A stretch of 25,461 nucleotides of DNA from positions 1 to 25,461 of the forward strand of contig CAMYJP010000004.1 in assembly GCA_947258675.1 (NCBI GenBank), in the 5' to 3' direction. The stretch is from an uncultured Desulfobulbaceae bacterium (lineage in GTDB: Bacteria; Desulfobacterota; Desulfobulbia; Desulfobulbales; BM004). A program made the position numbers and the translations under genes. Below the pieces are notes generated by a model. It was not told the DNA's origin. It ran no database searches and saw nothing but the letters and a program-made list of their open reading frames with translations. Positions 7,656-17,310 of the stretch are shown piece after piece. Positions within the stretch are counted from its first letter, which is position 1, and every line of letters begins with the position of its first letter.

Positions 7656-8975
7656 TTAGATATACGCAACTATCCAGTTTTCCAGGGTCAGAAGCGCTCT
7701 TGCAGAGTAATGCTCTCCCCTATATCTCTTAGGCATCTTTCTGCCAAGGGAAGGAAACAGACCGAAATTTATATTTGACGGCTGGAAACGCTTCGGAACG
7801 GTTTCAGTTAAATGAACAATTAGTGATCCGATTGCCGTTTCTTTCGGAGGCACTACAGGTGCCATTTCCCTCAATATGCGCGATGCATTTATTCCGGCCA
7901 GGAGACCCATTGCCGTTGACTCCACATATCCTTCCACTCCTGAAAGCTGACCGGCCAATAAAAGATCAGGCCTATTTCTTACCTGGAGAGTGGGGAGCAG
8001 AAGTTCCGGGGCACATACAAAAGTATTTCTGTGTATACTGCCCAGCCTGACAAATTCCGCTCTCTCCATCCCCGGAATCATTCGAAAAACACGTTTCTGT
8101 TCCGGATAGGTTAATTTTGTCTGGAATCCCACCATGTTATAGAGGGTTCCCTCGCTGTTTTCCTTTCTAAGCTGGACAACAGCATGAGGATCTTTTCCCG
8201 TCTGCGAATCCGGCAAACCTACCGGTTTCATAGGACCGTAACGCAGAGTATCATCACCCCGCTCCATCATAACTTCAATAGGAAGGCAACCTTCGAAATA
8301 TTTAGCTTGCTCAAAATCTTTCAGAGGTACCTTCCTGGCTTCTTTCATAGCGAAAAGAAAGAGCTGGTATTGATGTTCATCCATTGGACAGTTCAGATAA
8401 TCACCAGGCCCCTCATCATAGCGGGAAGCTTGATAAACAATATTATAATCCAAGGACTCTGCATCAATGATCGGTGCAATGGCATCATAAAAGGCGAGAT
8501 GCTCCTTGCCGGTCAGCTGCACCAGTGATTCAGTCATGGAGGCTGATGTTAGCGGCCCGGTTGCAAGGATCACTGCCGGGATATCTTCAGATGGTAAAGG
8601 GATATTTTGTACTTCTTGCCGTATGACGGTGATATGATCATGCTCTTCAATCCGTCTGGTGATAAATTCTGCAAATTTTTCGCGATCAACGGCCAGGGCT
8701 TTGCCAGCCGGAACACGTGTTTGATCAGCAGCCTGCATGATAAGTGAATCCAGCCGCCGCATCTCCTCTTTCAGCAGGCCAACAGCAGATTTATTGTCAT
8801 CAGAACGCAAGGAATTACTACAGACCAACTCAGCAAGCTTATCAGACTTATGTGCCGGACTGTGGATATGGGGTTTCATTTCATACAATCGAACAACCAC
8901 CCCTCTTTTTGCGGCTTGCCAGGCAGCCTCGCAGCCTGCCAACCCGCCGCCGATAATCATTATTGTATTATTCAT
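7656..8975 (-). CDS. trmFO: Methylenetetrahydrofolate-tRNA-(uracil-5-)-methyltransferase TrmFO
   Basis: TrmFO uses 5,10-methylenetetrahydrofolate and FAD to make 5-methyluridine at position 54 of tRNA in the cytoplasm. The 439-residue protein is the normal length. It has the N-terminal FAD-binding [13 protein letters not shown] (7-19) and [11 protein letters not shown] (50-60) with the conserved Cys at 52. The second conserved Cys, in [11 protein letters not shown], is at 230. The C-terminal flavin-binding segment [16 protein letters not shown] is also present. The start at 8975 has no good Shine-Dalgarno sequence. It lies 35 nt behind the fructokinase gene on the same strand, so it may be read as the tail of the sucrose operon although the functions are unrelated. 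Confidence 0.96.
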   Translation of the reverse strand: MNNTIMIIGGGLAGCEAAWQAAKRGVVVRLYEMKPHIHSPAHKSDKLAELVCSNSLRSDDNKSAVGLLKEEMRRLDSLIMQAADQTRVPAGKALAVDREKFAEFITRRIEEHDHITVIRQEVQNIPLPSEDIPAVILATGPLTSASMTESLVQLTGKEHLAFYDAIAPIIDAESLDYNIVYQASRYDEGPGDYLNCPMDEHQYQLFLFAMKEARKVPLKDFEQAKYFEGCLPIEVMMERGDDTLRYGPMKPVGLPDSQTGKDPHAVVQLRKENSEGTLYNMVGFQTKLTYPEQKRVFRMIPGMERAEFVRLGSIHRNTFVCAPELLLPTLQVRNRPDLLLAGQLSGVEGYVESTAMGLLAGINASRILREMAPVVPPKETAIGSLIVHLTETVPKRFQPSNINFGLFPSLGRKMPKRYRGEHYSARALLTLENWIVAYI

Positions 8976-9010
8976 ATGAATGCATGAACTTCTAAAAAGT
9001 AAGAATAGCT

Positions 9011-9910
9011 TTAGAGAATAGTGAGTTTATCGGGATAACTGTAATTCTTCATGGAAGGGGTCGCGCCGGATTGAGATGCCACATATCCTCCGCGGTGATT
9101 CGCCCGGGCCAAACATTCGCTCCAGGTTCTTTTGAGAATAAAACTTTCAATAAAGGAAGCAAAAAAAGCATCGCCGGCGCCAACAGTATCATCAACGGCA
9201 ACCGTCACCCCAGGGTGTTCAAAAAAACCATCTCTGCTCATCAGCCATGCACCTTTTTCACCTTCAGTGACTAAAACAACCTGCAGGTCAAATCGATCTA
9301 CCAGGTCTTTGGCAATTTCTTTTTTCTGTTTAGATTGTATTTCTGCCCATTCAGCGACCACATATATTTCTTTTTCATTCATTTTGACGATATCGGCTGC
9401 ACCAAGTGATGCAAGCACAAGATTTTTTGTTGTAGAGGGAGGCCTCAGGTTTACATCATAAAATCGGCACACGGCCTTTTCCCAAAGGCTGCGGATCGCT
9501 GACTTAGAAATTTTGTTCCTCTGGGCCAAAGTGCCAAAAACAAACAAATACGGTTTATCTCCGACAATTTTCGCCGCCTCGACAGCATCAATAGCATCCC
9601 AGGCAGCCGGTTCTACAATATCAAAATGAGGCTCATTTTTCTCATCAACGGAGACTATCACCTGACCGGTTGGAAGTTTTTCATCCTCTTGGATGCCATT
9701 TGTTAGTAGTCCAAGCCCTTTGATATGTTCTCTCGTCTGTTCACCCAAAGGATCAGATCCTACCCTGGTTATTATCTGGACGGGAAACCCAAACGAATGG
9801 AGATGATAGGCAACATTCACAGGCGCTCCACCAAGCACTTGTTTGTCACCAAAAATATCCCAAACCACCTCACCAATTGAGATAATGGTCTCAGTTACTT
9901 TCTGCTTCAT
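9011..9910 (-). CDS. PfkB-family carbohydrate kinase, probable fructokinase
   Basis: A 299-residue ribokinase-family kinase. It has the substrate-side [11 protein letters not shown] motif (residues 27-37), VNLRPP near 153-158 and the ATP/catalytic signature DTVGAGDAF at 241-249, with catalytic Asp 247. Fructose is inferred as the substrate from the family and from the position directly downstream of sucrose synthase, which releases fructose. The product would be fructose-6-phosphate, the substrate of the SPS in the same cluster. The start codon is embedded in a 7-bp repeat tract (9906-9924), and the only ribosome binding candidate is a weak AAAGAA. The gap to the sucrose synthase gene is 129 nt and to trmFO 35 nt. 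Family is certain, sugar specificity likely. Confidence 0.9.
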   Translation of the reverse strand: MKQKVTETIISIGEVVWDIFGDKQVLGGAPVNVAYHLHSFGFPVQIITRVGSDPLGEQTREHIKGLGLLTNGIQEDEKLPTGQVIVSVDEKNEPHFDIVEPAAWDAIDAVEAAKIVGDKPYLFVFGTLAQRNKISKSAIRSLWEKAVCRFYDVNLRPPSTTKNLVLASLGAADIVKMNEKEIYVVAEWAEIQSKQKKEIAKDLVDRFDLQVVLVTEGEKGAWLMSRDGFFEHPGVTVAVDDTVGAGDAFFASFIESFILKRTWSECLARANHRGGYVASQSGATPSMKNYSYPDKLTIL

Positions 9911-9924
9911 TTTTCATTCTTTAA
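9906..9924 (-). repeat. Heptad repeat tract at the fructokinase start
   Basis: On the plus strand the units are TTTTTCA (9910-9916) and TTCTTTA (9917-9923), preceded by TTCA ending at 9909. In transcript orientation this is a TGAA-based 7-bp period that runs into the fructokinase start codon. It is in the same orientation as the tract at 10004-10038. Confidence 0.5.
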
Positions 9925-10003
9925 CTGCTAATCTTGATTGATTTGTAAAAGATCATAATGCTTTTTTATGAGAAAATTATGAGGTCACTAGATACAGCCT
10001 TAA

Positions 10004-10038
10004 TTTTTCAATTTTCATTCTTCACTTTTCAATCTTTA
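10004..10038 (-). repeat. Five-unit heptad repeat tract downstream of sucrose synthase
   Basis: Five consecutive 7-bp units on the plus strand: TTTTTCA, ATTTTCA, TTCTTCA, CTTTTCA, ATCTTTA. In transcript (minus) orientation the consensus is TGAARAN. The tract lies in the gap between the sucrose synthase stop and the fructokinase gene, immediately after the sucrose synthase stop codon. Confidence 0.65.
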
Positions 10039-10039
10039 A

Positions 10040-12466
10040 TTACCGTATTTCATCTGCCCTGGCCTTGAAGAAGAGTTGATAAAGCAGACTGCTGTATTCA
10101 TTTAAGCCTGATTTTGCAACATTGGAGGTTGAATACTTCCAGAAACCATAAACCTTAGCAAGACGTGTAAGTCGCCGACAATACAGTTCCCAGGTAAAAT
10201 GATTCTGTGCCCGCGCCAGCCCCTGCTTGGAAAATTTCTGCCAATACTCAGAATCAGTTTTACAGGTTTCTAAAAAAGCAGCAATCTTATCGCACATTGC
10301 CTCAGGGGCAGTTGGGTTTATTAAAAAACCACTTATTTCATCTTCAATTATTTCCTGAGGCCCACCGAACTCGGTAGCAAAAACCGGCAAACCGCTGTGC
10401 ATCGCCTCTAATATAGTCAAACCAAATGCCTCAAATAAGGCTGGTTGCACAAAAACCCCCTGTTTATCTGCTATTATGCGATATGCTTCACCTGTGTCTT
10501 CTTTGGACAACAGTTTTCCTACCCAACGTACATGACCATTCAGATCATACTGTTGCATAATTTCATGCATCTTACGAATTTCAGCCGCCTCTTCATCATC
10601 ATTGGAATGTTCCGGATTGAGACTGCTGCCAATAACTACCAGATTGGCAAGCTCCCGAAGTGATTCACTCCTGGCATATGCTTCCACCAGACCGGTCAAA
10701 TTTTTGATCCTGTCCAGGCGGGCAATAGTAAAAATGGGCTTTCGATCTTCATTTGCCAATCTTCCGCAGCACTCAGGACCTTCGCAGTTGAAAAGAAAAT
10801 CCATCAAGCCTTCTGTTCGTTTTTTTTCTCTCCGCTTCTCCTCAAAATAGGGGAAAAAAATCTCTGTACTGACCCCGGGAGGAATAACATTAAAACGGGG
10901 GTGAAAAAGATTAATTCCGTTATTCACCTGAAGCAAACCCGGCATTATGAAAAACTGATATGACTCGTACTGGCCAATAGAATCTGAAGTTCCGGTAATT
11001 TCCTGTCTGGTACTGGTAATAATAAAATCAGCAAGGTTCATTGATATCATATCAGCCATGAACTGTACTGAAAAATGATATTCATCTTCAAAGTCTTCCC
11101 AATATAGGTCACTGAACAGGTATTTTGATTTTTCTAGGGCATGGGCGATGGTGCATTGGATAACACCGAGATTCCTGGAGAGCATAGTGGCTACCAGATT
11201 ACCATCAGAATAATTGCCAACCAGGAGATCCGGGCGACTGTCCAGTTCGCTTAGAATTTCCTTCTGCGCATCTGCAGCAAATTGATCAAGATAAGGCCAC
11301 ATACGAAACCTGGAAATCCAATGCGGTACTATATTCCCGTCTGGATACCTGAATGGAACTCTGAGTATATAAACGTTTTCCGTATCCAAAACTTTTTCAA
11401 GTCTCTGATCAGAGGTAGTCCCCTCATTTTCAGGGATTAACCGGGTGACAATTAGAACCCTGGGAGTAATATCCAAGCCCGCCAATTCAAAATCCGTAAC
11501 AAGGTAGCGTTCAAGGGCCTTTGCCTGGTCCAGGATATAAACAACCTGACCACCGGTATCCGGCCTGCCCAGCACATCATGCTGCCCAAACCACCCATGG
11601 GGTGAAATAAGGACCACTTTTGAAATCATAGGAATTCGGGAGAGAAATTCCTTCAGAGTCTCTTCATTTGGTTGCTCCAGAATATCCTGCAAAAGCTGCA
11701 TGGTCTCCAGAATACGTTCTGCATTATTCCCCCAGCCTTCAAGAAATCCCATGGTTTTAAGCTTGGTTTTCAACCGTTTCAGGTCATCGGGACAGTCGCA
11801 ACGCTCAAGGAAATCAACCGCGTCTTCCAGAGAACTCTCTAATTCCTGAATATTATGTATAATAGCGGCATCTAAAAGAAGCTGCCTGCCATGAAGATGA
11901 TGTAATTTCAGAAATTCATACAGAGTTCTGTTCCATTTCCCTGGACGCTGGGATAGGTTTGAGGTCATATAACGATTGAGGTGTTTGATTCCATACCCAA
12001 TGGTATCAGGATCCCTTAAGTTCGGGCCATAATCATAGAAAGGAGTGAGGTTGATTTCCACTGCCCTGTGATTCTCTGGAAGATCCGGTCTCATCAGCTT
12101 CTCCTTGATTGCTAGAAACTCTCTGGTGGAAACTTCCTCAAGTGCAACTGCATTATGCTGCAAAACATAAATCCTGCAGCTTGCCCGTCGATGTCGATAG
12201 ACAAGAATCAGCCTTTCCCCGAGATGAAGGATTTCCTGTACCTTACTTAAAAATCGGAGGCTGCTTGGCAGGTTTTCAAGAAATTTGGTGTTTTTTTTAT
12301 TCTTTCCTTTTTTCCTGTTAATTTCAGCTAAATAATTCTGAAAGGCAAGCAGGATGTCATTGTGGAGGAGTATTGAATGGGAAGATGGCGGCTCAAGGGA
12401 AAATAAAAAATCTTTTAAATAGGGTATTTCCGGATCGTCAATATAGCTTGTCAGTCCTTTTTTCAT
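10040..12466 (-). CDS. Sucrose synthase (SuSy), GT4 glycosyltransferase
   Basis: Sucrose synthase reversibly converts sucrose and a nucleoside diphosphate into NDP-glucose and fructose. The length (808 aa from this start) matches the family. The N-terminal regulatory region covers about 1-270. The GT-B part starts with SPHGWFGQHDVLG and DTGGQVVYILDQ. In numbering from TTG 12472, the catalytic-site residues seen are His 444 in TIAHALEKSKY, Arg 585 and Lys 590 in ARLDRIKNLTGL, and the E-X7-E pair 681/689 in EAFGLTILE. I prefer ATG 12466 because AGAGAG lies 6 nt before it; TTG 12472 would add two residues. A phosphorylatable N-terminal Ser of the plant type is not evident. It lies between the SPS gene (about 210 nt) and the fructokinase gene. 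Confidence 0.96.
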   Translation of the reverse strand: MKKGLTSYIDDPEIPYLKDFLFSLEPPSSHSILLHNDILLAFQNYLAEINRKKGKNKKNTKFLENLPSSLRFLSKVQEILHLGERLILVYRHRRASCRIYVLQHNAVALEEVSTREFLAIKEKLMRPDLPENHRAVEINLTPFYDYGPNLRDPDTIGYGIKHLNRYMTSNLSQRPGKWNRTLYEFLKLHHLHGRQLLLDAAIIHNIQELESSLEDAVDFLERCDCPDDLKRLKTKLKTMGFLEGWGNNAERILETMQLLQDILEQPNEETLKEFLSRIPMISKVVLISPHGWFGQHDVLGRPDTGGQVVYILDQAKALERYLVTDFELAGLDITPRVLIVTRLIPENEGTTSDQRLEKVLDTENVYILRVPFRYPDGNIVPHWISRFRMWPYLDQFAADAQKEILSELDSRPDLLVGNYSDGNLVATMLSRNLGVIQCTIAHALEKSKYLFSDLYWEDFEDEYHFSVQFMADMISMNLADFIITSTRQEITGTSDSIGQYESYQFFIMPGLLQVNNGINLFHPRFNVIPPGVSTEIFFPYFEEKRREKKRTEGLMDFLFNCEGPECCGRLANEDRKPIFTIARLDRIKNLTGLVEAYARSESLRELANLVVIGSSLNPEHSNDDEEAAEIRKMHEIMQQYDLNGHVRWVGKLLSKEDTGEAYRIIADKQGVFVQPALFEAFGLTILEAMHSGLPVFATEFGGPQEIIEDEISGFLINPTAPEAMCDKIAAFLETCKTDSEYWQKFSKQGLARAQNHFTWELYCRRLTRLAKVYGFWKYSTSNVAKSGLNEYSSLLYQLFFKARADEIR

Positions 12467-12472
12467 GCGCAA

Positions 12473-12478
12473 CTCTCT
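12473..12478 (-). promoter_or_regulatory. Ribosome binding site deciding the sucrose synthase start
   Basis: AGAGAG (minus strand) six bases before ATG 12466. The alternative TTG 12472 would sit directly against it, so ATG is favoured. Confidence 0.5.
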
Positions 12479-12677
12479 GAAATGTTCCTGTTATGGTCAG
12501 ACATCAAAATTAATCTCAAAATTCAGACGATGAGTATAAAACAATTACCTCATAAATATCAAGGTGTTGCATCTTTAAAAATTATCGGCTTTCACACATG
12601 ATATTTTTAGGAAAGAATCCCCTCTCCATCATATCTTTTGTGGACTTTGCTTCATAATGCTTCATATCTTAATCTAA

Positions 12678-14852
12678 TCAACGTTTCAGGAATTTATAAT
12701 GTCTGATGCCATCAATTATACCTGCTGCATACTCCTGCTTGCTGAAAAATATTCTGCGCCTTCCTTTGAGGTGTTCAAGCTCCTTACTGAAATTACCTAC
12801 CACCAAACCACATGTATCACCACGGAGCATATCCTCATCATTTCCTGAATCGCCGCATACCATAATATTGCGCATGGGTATTTCCCATTTATAACTTAAG
12901 TAACGAATTGCTTTTCCCTTTGAAGCCCGATAGGAAAGGATATCCAGAAACTGACTATGGGAAAAAATTAAGTGATATCGTAACTTTCTGGCCTGCAGGA
13001 TTCTATGGACTTTGGTGAGATAGTCAGGGTCATCTTTCATATAATAACTGATTTTGAAACGCCTCTGGCTTTCCGGTTCCTGAAGATCAAGAAAATCAAG
13101 TTTAGCCAATTCCTTGTTAATAAGATGCGGTTTCCATTGATGGGTCAAATGCTGCTGCCAACCGCGGTCACGGGACATTCGCGGTCCATAATATATTTCC
13201 GTACCAACTGCGCAGATAATTATGTCAGGGATAGGTATGTCTTTCTTACGTAAAACCTTAATTGTTGACTCCAGGCATCGGCCAGTAGCCACTCCCCAGC
13301 CAAGTGTGTCTTTATTTTCTTTCAGTAACGCTAATAAATCAGTAAGTGCTTCATCATCACCAACCAAGGTGTTATCTATATCGCTGATCAACAACTTATT
13401 TAGACTGGTTAGTCGTTTGCCGACAGCCATGGTTTCGGTGCGGCCCTTCTTGCGGTCGATATCCGGCATATCTGATAAGGCTTTATTATACATATCGACA
13501 GTATGGTGGCTATGAGAATCCCAGGAATAATAATCACGGACACCATTTATCCCATTCTGGGAATATTTTGCCCATAAGTCCTTATCCACTAAAATCTTTT
13601 TAATGGCGGTGGAGATTTCACTCGATTCAACCGGATTGACCAGTATCCCGTTTTTGCAGTTTTTAATGATGTCTGTTGGGCCACCATCCTCAGTTGCTAC
13701 TATGGGAACTCCGCAGGAGGCTGCCTCAATCAAAGTGAGCCCAAAGGGTTCTACAAGCGCAGGATTAACAAAAACGCCATTGCTTTCGGCGCACAAACGA
13801 TAAAGCTCCGGAACTTCCCTTAAAAAATCATGTTTTTTGGGTATTGCCAATTTGCCATACAGATCATATCTATCCATAAGAAGAAGCATTTCGGTTAACA
13901 CATTCCTCTCATTCTCTCCCATTCCGGCGATATTTCTTCGGATACCGGCAAATATCGCCAAATTAGCAATGGCCTGCAGGTCCTTATCTTCGCCATAAGC
14001 AGTGATCAGGCCGGAAATATTTTTGCGCTGGTCAGGCCGACAAACCGCCAGGATAAATGGTTGCTGAGGATTCACCCAGAATCGATGCAGCTCAAACAAT
14101 AAAGCCATGTGCGCCTGCTTTGACTGTTCATCATTAACATATTCCAACTTGCTATCATAATATGGATAAAAGGTCTCAATATCAATTCCAGGTGGAATTA
14201 CTTCAAAAGTTCCCCTCGAGAAACTAAGATATAAACCATACTGTCTTTCGACCTCATGATTGGTGCTGGTGATAATAAGATTGGCCTCTCTGATTATTGT
14301 CTCTTCAACATTAATTCGATGGTCTATTCTATAACGCCGATTTATTTCAGTCTCAGTCAACCCCTCGGATTCGAGCTTGTTTTTTTTGTGCCTGCCCATG
14401 GAATGGCCTGTAAAGATAAAAGGCGTGCTGAACATTCCGGCAAGTTCCCTGGCAACCTGACCGGCATCGGCATAATGACCATGAAAAATATCAGGAACCC
14501 GACCGTTGACCTTAATGAATTTCAAGGTTTTATCGACAAATTCACCCAAATGGGGCCATAAAAGCTCCTTACGGATATATTTTTTACCTCCACATTGAAT
14601 TCGCACGATTCGAGCCTTATCCGAGAGAGGCTCAATTTGCTGACCGTATGCCGTAGAAACAGTATTGTCTTCTATCAACCTGGTTACTAAATCAACCTGC
14701 TCAACACCAGGATGTTTCGCTAGAGCCATAGCAAGTTCAAGCACATATTTAACCTGACCGCCGGTATCAGCATCACGGCCTAATTCAGGTGCATCTCCCC
14801 GTATCAGGCCATGAATGCTGAATAGTTGAATATATAATCCATCTTTAGACAT
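12678..14852 (-). CDS. Bifunctional sucrose-phosphate synthase / sucrose-phosphate phosphatase
   Basis: The 724-residue protein fuses a GT4 transferase (about 1-460) to a HAD phosphatase (about 485-724). The first half has FSIHGLIRG, RDADTGGQVKYVLELA (26-41) and FTGHSMGRHK (147-156). It also has CRPDQRKNISG with Arg 272 and Lys 277, and the E-X7-E pair 368/376 in EPFGLTLIE. These are typical of sucrose-phosphate synthase, which joins UDP-glucose and fructose-6-phosphate. The second half has the HAD nucleophile motif DIDNT (491-495) and GDSGNDEDM (667-675), like sucrose-6-phosphate phosphatase, so one chain can yield free sucrose. The start has GGGGGA shortly upstream. It is the first gene of the sucrose cluster. 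An upstream 7-bp repeat tract lies in the leader. Confidence 0.95.
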   Translation of the reverse strand: MSKDGLYIQLFSIHGLIRGDAPELGRDADTGGQVKYVLELAMALAKHPGVEQVDLVTRLIEDNTVSTAYGQQIEPLSDKARIVRIQCGGKKYIRKELLWPHLGEFVDKTLKFIKVNGRVPDIFHGHYADAGQVARELAGMFSTPFIFTGHSMGRHKKNKLESEGLTETEINRRYRIDHRINVEETIIREANLIITSTNHEVERQYGLYLSFSRGTFEVIPPGIDIETFYPYYDSKLEYVNDEQSKQAHMALLFELHRFWVNPQQPFILAVCRPDQRKNISGLITAYGEDKDLQAIANLAIFAGIRRNIAGMGENERNVLTEMLLLMDRYDLYGKLAIPKKHDFLREVPELYRLCAESNGVFVNPALVEPFGLTLIEAASCGVPIVATEDGGPTDIIKNCKNGILVNPVESSEISTAIKKILVDKDLWAKYSQNGINGVRDYYSWDSHSHHTVDMYNKALSDMPDIDRKKGRTETMAVGKRLTSLNKLLISDIDNTLVGDDEALTDLLALLKENKDTLGWGVATGRCLESTIKVLRKKDIPIPDIIICAVGTEIYYGPRMSRDRGWQQHLTHQWKPHLINKELAKLDFLDLQEPESQRRFKISYYMKDDPDYLTKVHRILQARKLRYHLIFSHSQFLDILSYRASKGKAIRYLSYKWEIPMRNIMVCGDSGNDEDMLRGDTCGLVVGNFSKELEHLKGRRRIFFSKQEYAAGIIDGIRHYKFLKR

Positions 14853-14872
14853 AAATCCCCCGACTTATTTAA

Positions 14873-14900
14873 TTGAAAATTGAAGGTTGAAGATTGAATA
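14873..14900 (+). repeat. Four-unit heptad repeat tract upstream of the SPS gene
   Basis: TTGAAAA, TTGAAGG, TTGAAGA, TTGAATA follow each other without gaps on the plus strand, and a degenerate TTAATTC follows. It lies about 20 nt upstream of the SPS start codon, in the presumed leader or promoter. Its strand orientation is opposite to the two other tracts of the sucrose cluster. Confidence 0.65.
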
Positions 14901-15148
14901 TTAATTCTTATACAAACTGTGACGGATGCAGCATGAAATTTCCACTGTTTTTGAGTGAGAGCTCAAGCTTAGAAATTTACCCGCGTAAGGAGCGGCCCCT
15001 AAGTTTTCTCACCAAACGGAGTGGAATGACTTTTTAAAACCATCAAAACTGGAAAATTACTATTAATGCTGCACCAACCGTATTGAATTCAAAAAACAAA
15101 CAGAAATATTGAGACATAGCTAATCATTATTCATCGAAATAACAGATC

Positions 15149-17140
15149 CTACGTACGATGGAACCATTTTCTAATATCAGAAGCGTTAAACGTTTTAAAC
15201 ACAGGCCGACCGTGAGGGCAGTGGGAAAATATATCCGCTTCCTGCATCTGTTTTAACAGAGATGTAATTTCTTCACTGGCAAGCATGCGTCCGGCCTTAA
15301 CAGCAGCTTTACAGGCCATCGACGCAAGAATTGCATCTATTCTGGATTCAGCGCTCATATCTGCTTTGTCCTCACGTTCATCTTGAAAAGAATCAAACTG
15401 ATCAAATAATGACGTCATGATTTCCTCCGCGGATAGATGCGAAAGAATTACCGGCACAGCCTTTACTGCATAACTCTCTTCGCCAAACTCTTCTATTGTC
15501 ACCCCGAGGGATTCAATGTTCTTTTGGTGTTTTTTTAATATTTGGACCTGCTGGAGGGTACACTCTATCATTTGGGGGAATAAAAGTGTCTGACTAGCCA
15601 CTCGACTTTCAGCAAACTGATTTTTCAAACCTTCAAACAACAGACGCTCATGAACCGCGTGCTGATCTATGACAACAAGAGAATTTCCATGGGGAGTAAT
15701 ATGCTCACAAAGAATATATAAATCCATTAACTGACCAATAGGGGAAAATACCTCCTTTTTCGAGTCGGATTCATAAACAGTTGACGGGAAAGGAACAGTG
15801 GTCTCAATATTGTGCTGTACCGCTGGTATGGGTTTATCCTTTTGATATATATCCGGTTGTCCTGCCCGTTTCTTCTGCTTTCCCCAGTCGCCGACACCAT
15901 AACTGGAAAAGGGTTCTGCCACCTTATGGTCTGTATCAAATCTATCAACCACCTGGTCCACCTGAAACTCTCTTGTTGGTTGCCACCCTGTCTCTTTCAA
16001 TTCTTCGGCATCCGGTGCAAAAGATATTTCAGTTTCATCCTTAAAATCTTTGGTGACGATCTCGGAAGACCTGCCAAACAGAGAGAATTTCAATTGATCT
16101 TGATACTGTTCAATAGCCTGGCGAACAGCAAGAGCCACTATCTGGTGTATCACATTCGGCTTTTGAAACCGCACCTCCCATTTGGTAGGGTGGACATTCA
16201 CATCAATTGATTCTGGGGGCAGAGAAAGAAATAATGCCCCAGCAGGTGACCTGCCTTTCAATAAAAACCCAGCAAGACCTTCACTCACTGCATGGATTAT
16301 CATCCGATTCCTTACGGATCTGCCATTGACAAAGAGACGGAGTTTTGCTGCAGGTCCGACTATTTCATCCGGGGGTACAAGATATCCTTGAATTGTTACA
16401 GAATCATGGTCTGTAACTGCTGTTTCATCGCCGCCTGGAACCGCTGAGCTGTCAATCCGGATTAGCTGAGAATCGGGTTTGCGTCCCATGAGCCATTTAA
16501 CCCTTTTTTCTAAGCCGTCTGTTTCCGGGAGAAGGGAAAATACTATGGAATTATTAACTGAATACGTTATCCCAAGTTCCGAATTTGCCAGACAATAATT
16601 CTTAACAATCTCTTCAATATGTCCAAGTTCGGTCCGGCGGGTTTTTAAAAATTTCTTCCGGGCCGGCATATTGCCGAACAGGTCTCTTACTTCCATGACA
16701 GTGCCACGACTGGAACCGATATCGTGCACTTTTACCATTTTGCCATAACGGACTTCCGCTCTCGTGCCAAGAGAATCTGCAGTCGGACGGGAAGTTATCA
16801 CAAGTTTTGACACTGAAGCTATACTTGGGATCGCTTCTCCCCTAAACCCCAAAGTGTTTATACCAATAAGATTCTTGTTCCCCTGAGAGGAATCAGTTAA
16901 TTTGCTGGTAGCGTGACGTTCAAGACAGAGCAGGACATCATCCTGATCCATTCCTTCGCCATTATCAATGACCCTGATCAGTCGAGTTCCGTCATCATCA
17001 ATCTGGATTGAAATCTGACTGGCTTTCGCATCAATTGAATTCTCAAGAAATTCCTTGACTACCGAGGCAGGACGTTCTATGACCTCACCTGCTGCAATTT
17101 GATTGGCAATATGTTCGGAGAGGATTTTAATTTTAGACAA
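15149..17140 (-). CDS. mutL: DNA mismatch repair protein MutL (endonuclease type)
   Basis: MutL links mismatch recognition by MutS to strand removal. The 663-residue protein has the N-terminal GHKL ATPase: NQIAAGEVIERPASVVKEF, LENSIDAKA (32-40), DNGEGM (59-64) and GFRGEAIPSIASVS (98-111). The C-terminal domain carries the metal-dependent nicking motif DQHA-X2-E-X4-E at 492-503, plus ACKAA (about 609) and CPHGRP (641-646). This is therefore a nicking MutL, as in organisms without MutH, not the E. coli type. The start is TTG 17140, supported by GGAG six bases upstream. It diverges from the PBP1A gene. About 300 nt separate it from the sucrose cluster on the same strand. Confidence 0.97.
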   Translation of the reverse strand: MSKIKILSEHIANQIAAGEVIERPASVVKEFLENSIDAKASQISIQIDDDGTRLIRVIDNGEGMDQDDVLLCLERHATSKLTDSSQGNKNLIGINTLGFRGEAIPSIASVSKLVITSRPTADSLGTRAEVRYGKMVKVHDIGSSRGTVMEVRDLFGNMPARKKFLKTRRTELGHIEEIVKNYCLANSELGITYSVNNSIVFSLLPETDGLEKRVKWLMGRKPDSQLIRIDSSAVPGGDETAVTDHDSVTIQGYLVPPDEIVGPAAKLRLFVNGRSVRNRMIIHAVSEGLAGFLLKGRSPAGALFLSLPPESIDVNVHPTKWEVRFQKPNVIHQIVALAVRQAIEQYQDQLKFSLFGRSSEIVTKDFKDETEISFAPDAEELKETGWQPTREFQVDQVVDRFDTDHKVAEPFSSYGVGDWGKQKKRAGQPDIYQKDKPIPAVQHNIETTVPFPSTVYESDSKKEVFSPIGQLMDLYILCEHITPHGNSLVVIDQHAVHERLLFEGLKNQFAESRVASQTLLFPQMIECTLQQVQILKKHQKNIESLGVTIEEFGEESYAVKAVPVILSHLSAEEIMTSLFDQFDSFQDEREDKADMSAESRIDAILASMACKAAVKAGRMLASEEITSLLKQMQEADIFSHCPHGRPVFKTFNASDIRKWFHRT

Positions 17141-17146
17141 AATAAT

Positions 17147-17150
17147 CTCC
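17147..17150 (-). promoter_or_regulatory. Ribosome binding site for the TTG start of mutL
   Basis: GGAG on the minus strand, six bases before TTG 17140. The N-terminus MSKIKILSEHIANQIAAGEV then aligns with the usual MutL beginning, so the rare start codon is credible. Confidence 0.65.
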
Positions 17151-17310
17151 GGAGATAAAATAATTTACCGAGATTAGGACTTCTGAAAGTAAGATAATGC
17201 AGTTTTCCCTGCCGCATCGACAAAAAGCTTACCATTTCCTCATAGTATTGACAAGGCGGGAGAAATATGAGGTTTCTACTATCATTAAAGATGCCTTAGA
17301 GTAACAGCAT

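Noticed and set aside
17248..17282. Sigma-70 promoter for the PBP1A gene from TTGACA at 17248-17253
   Set aside because: The only TATAAT-like hexamers are 12 and 23 bp away, outside the usual spacing.
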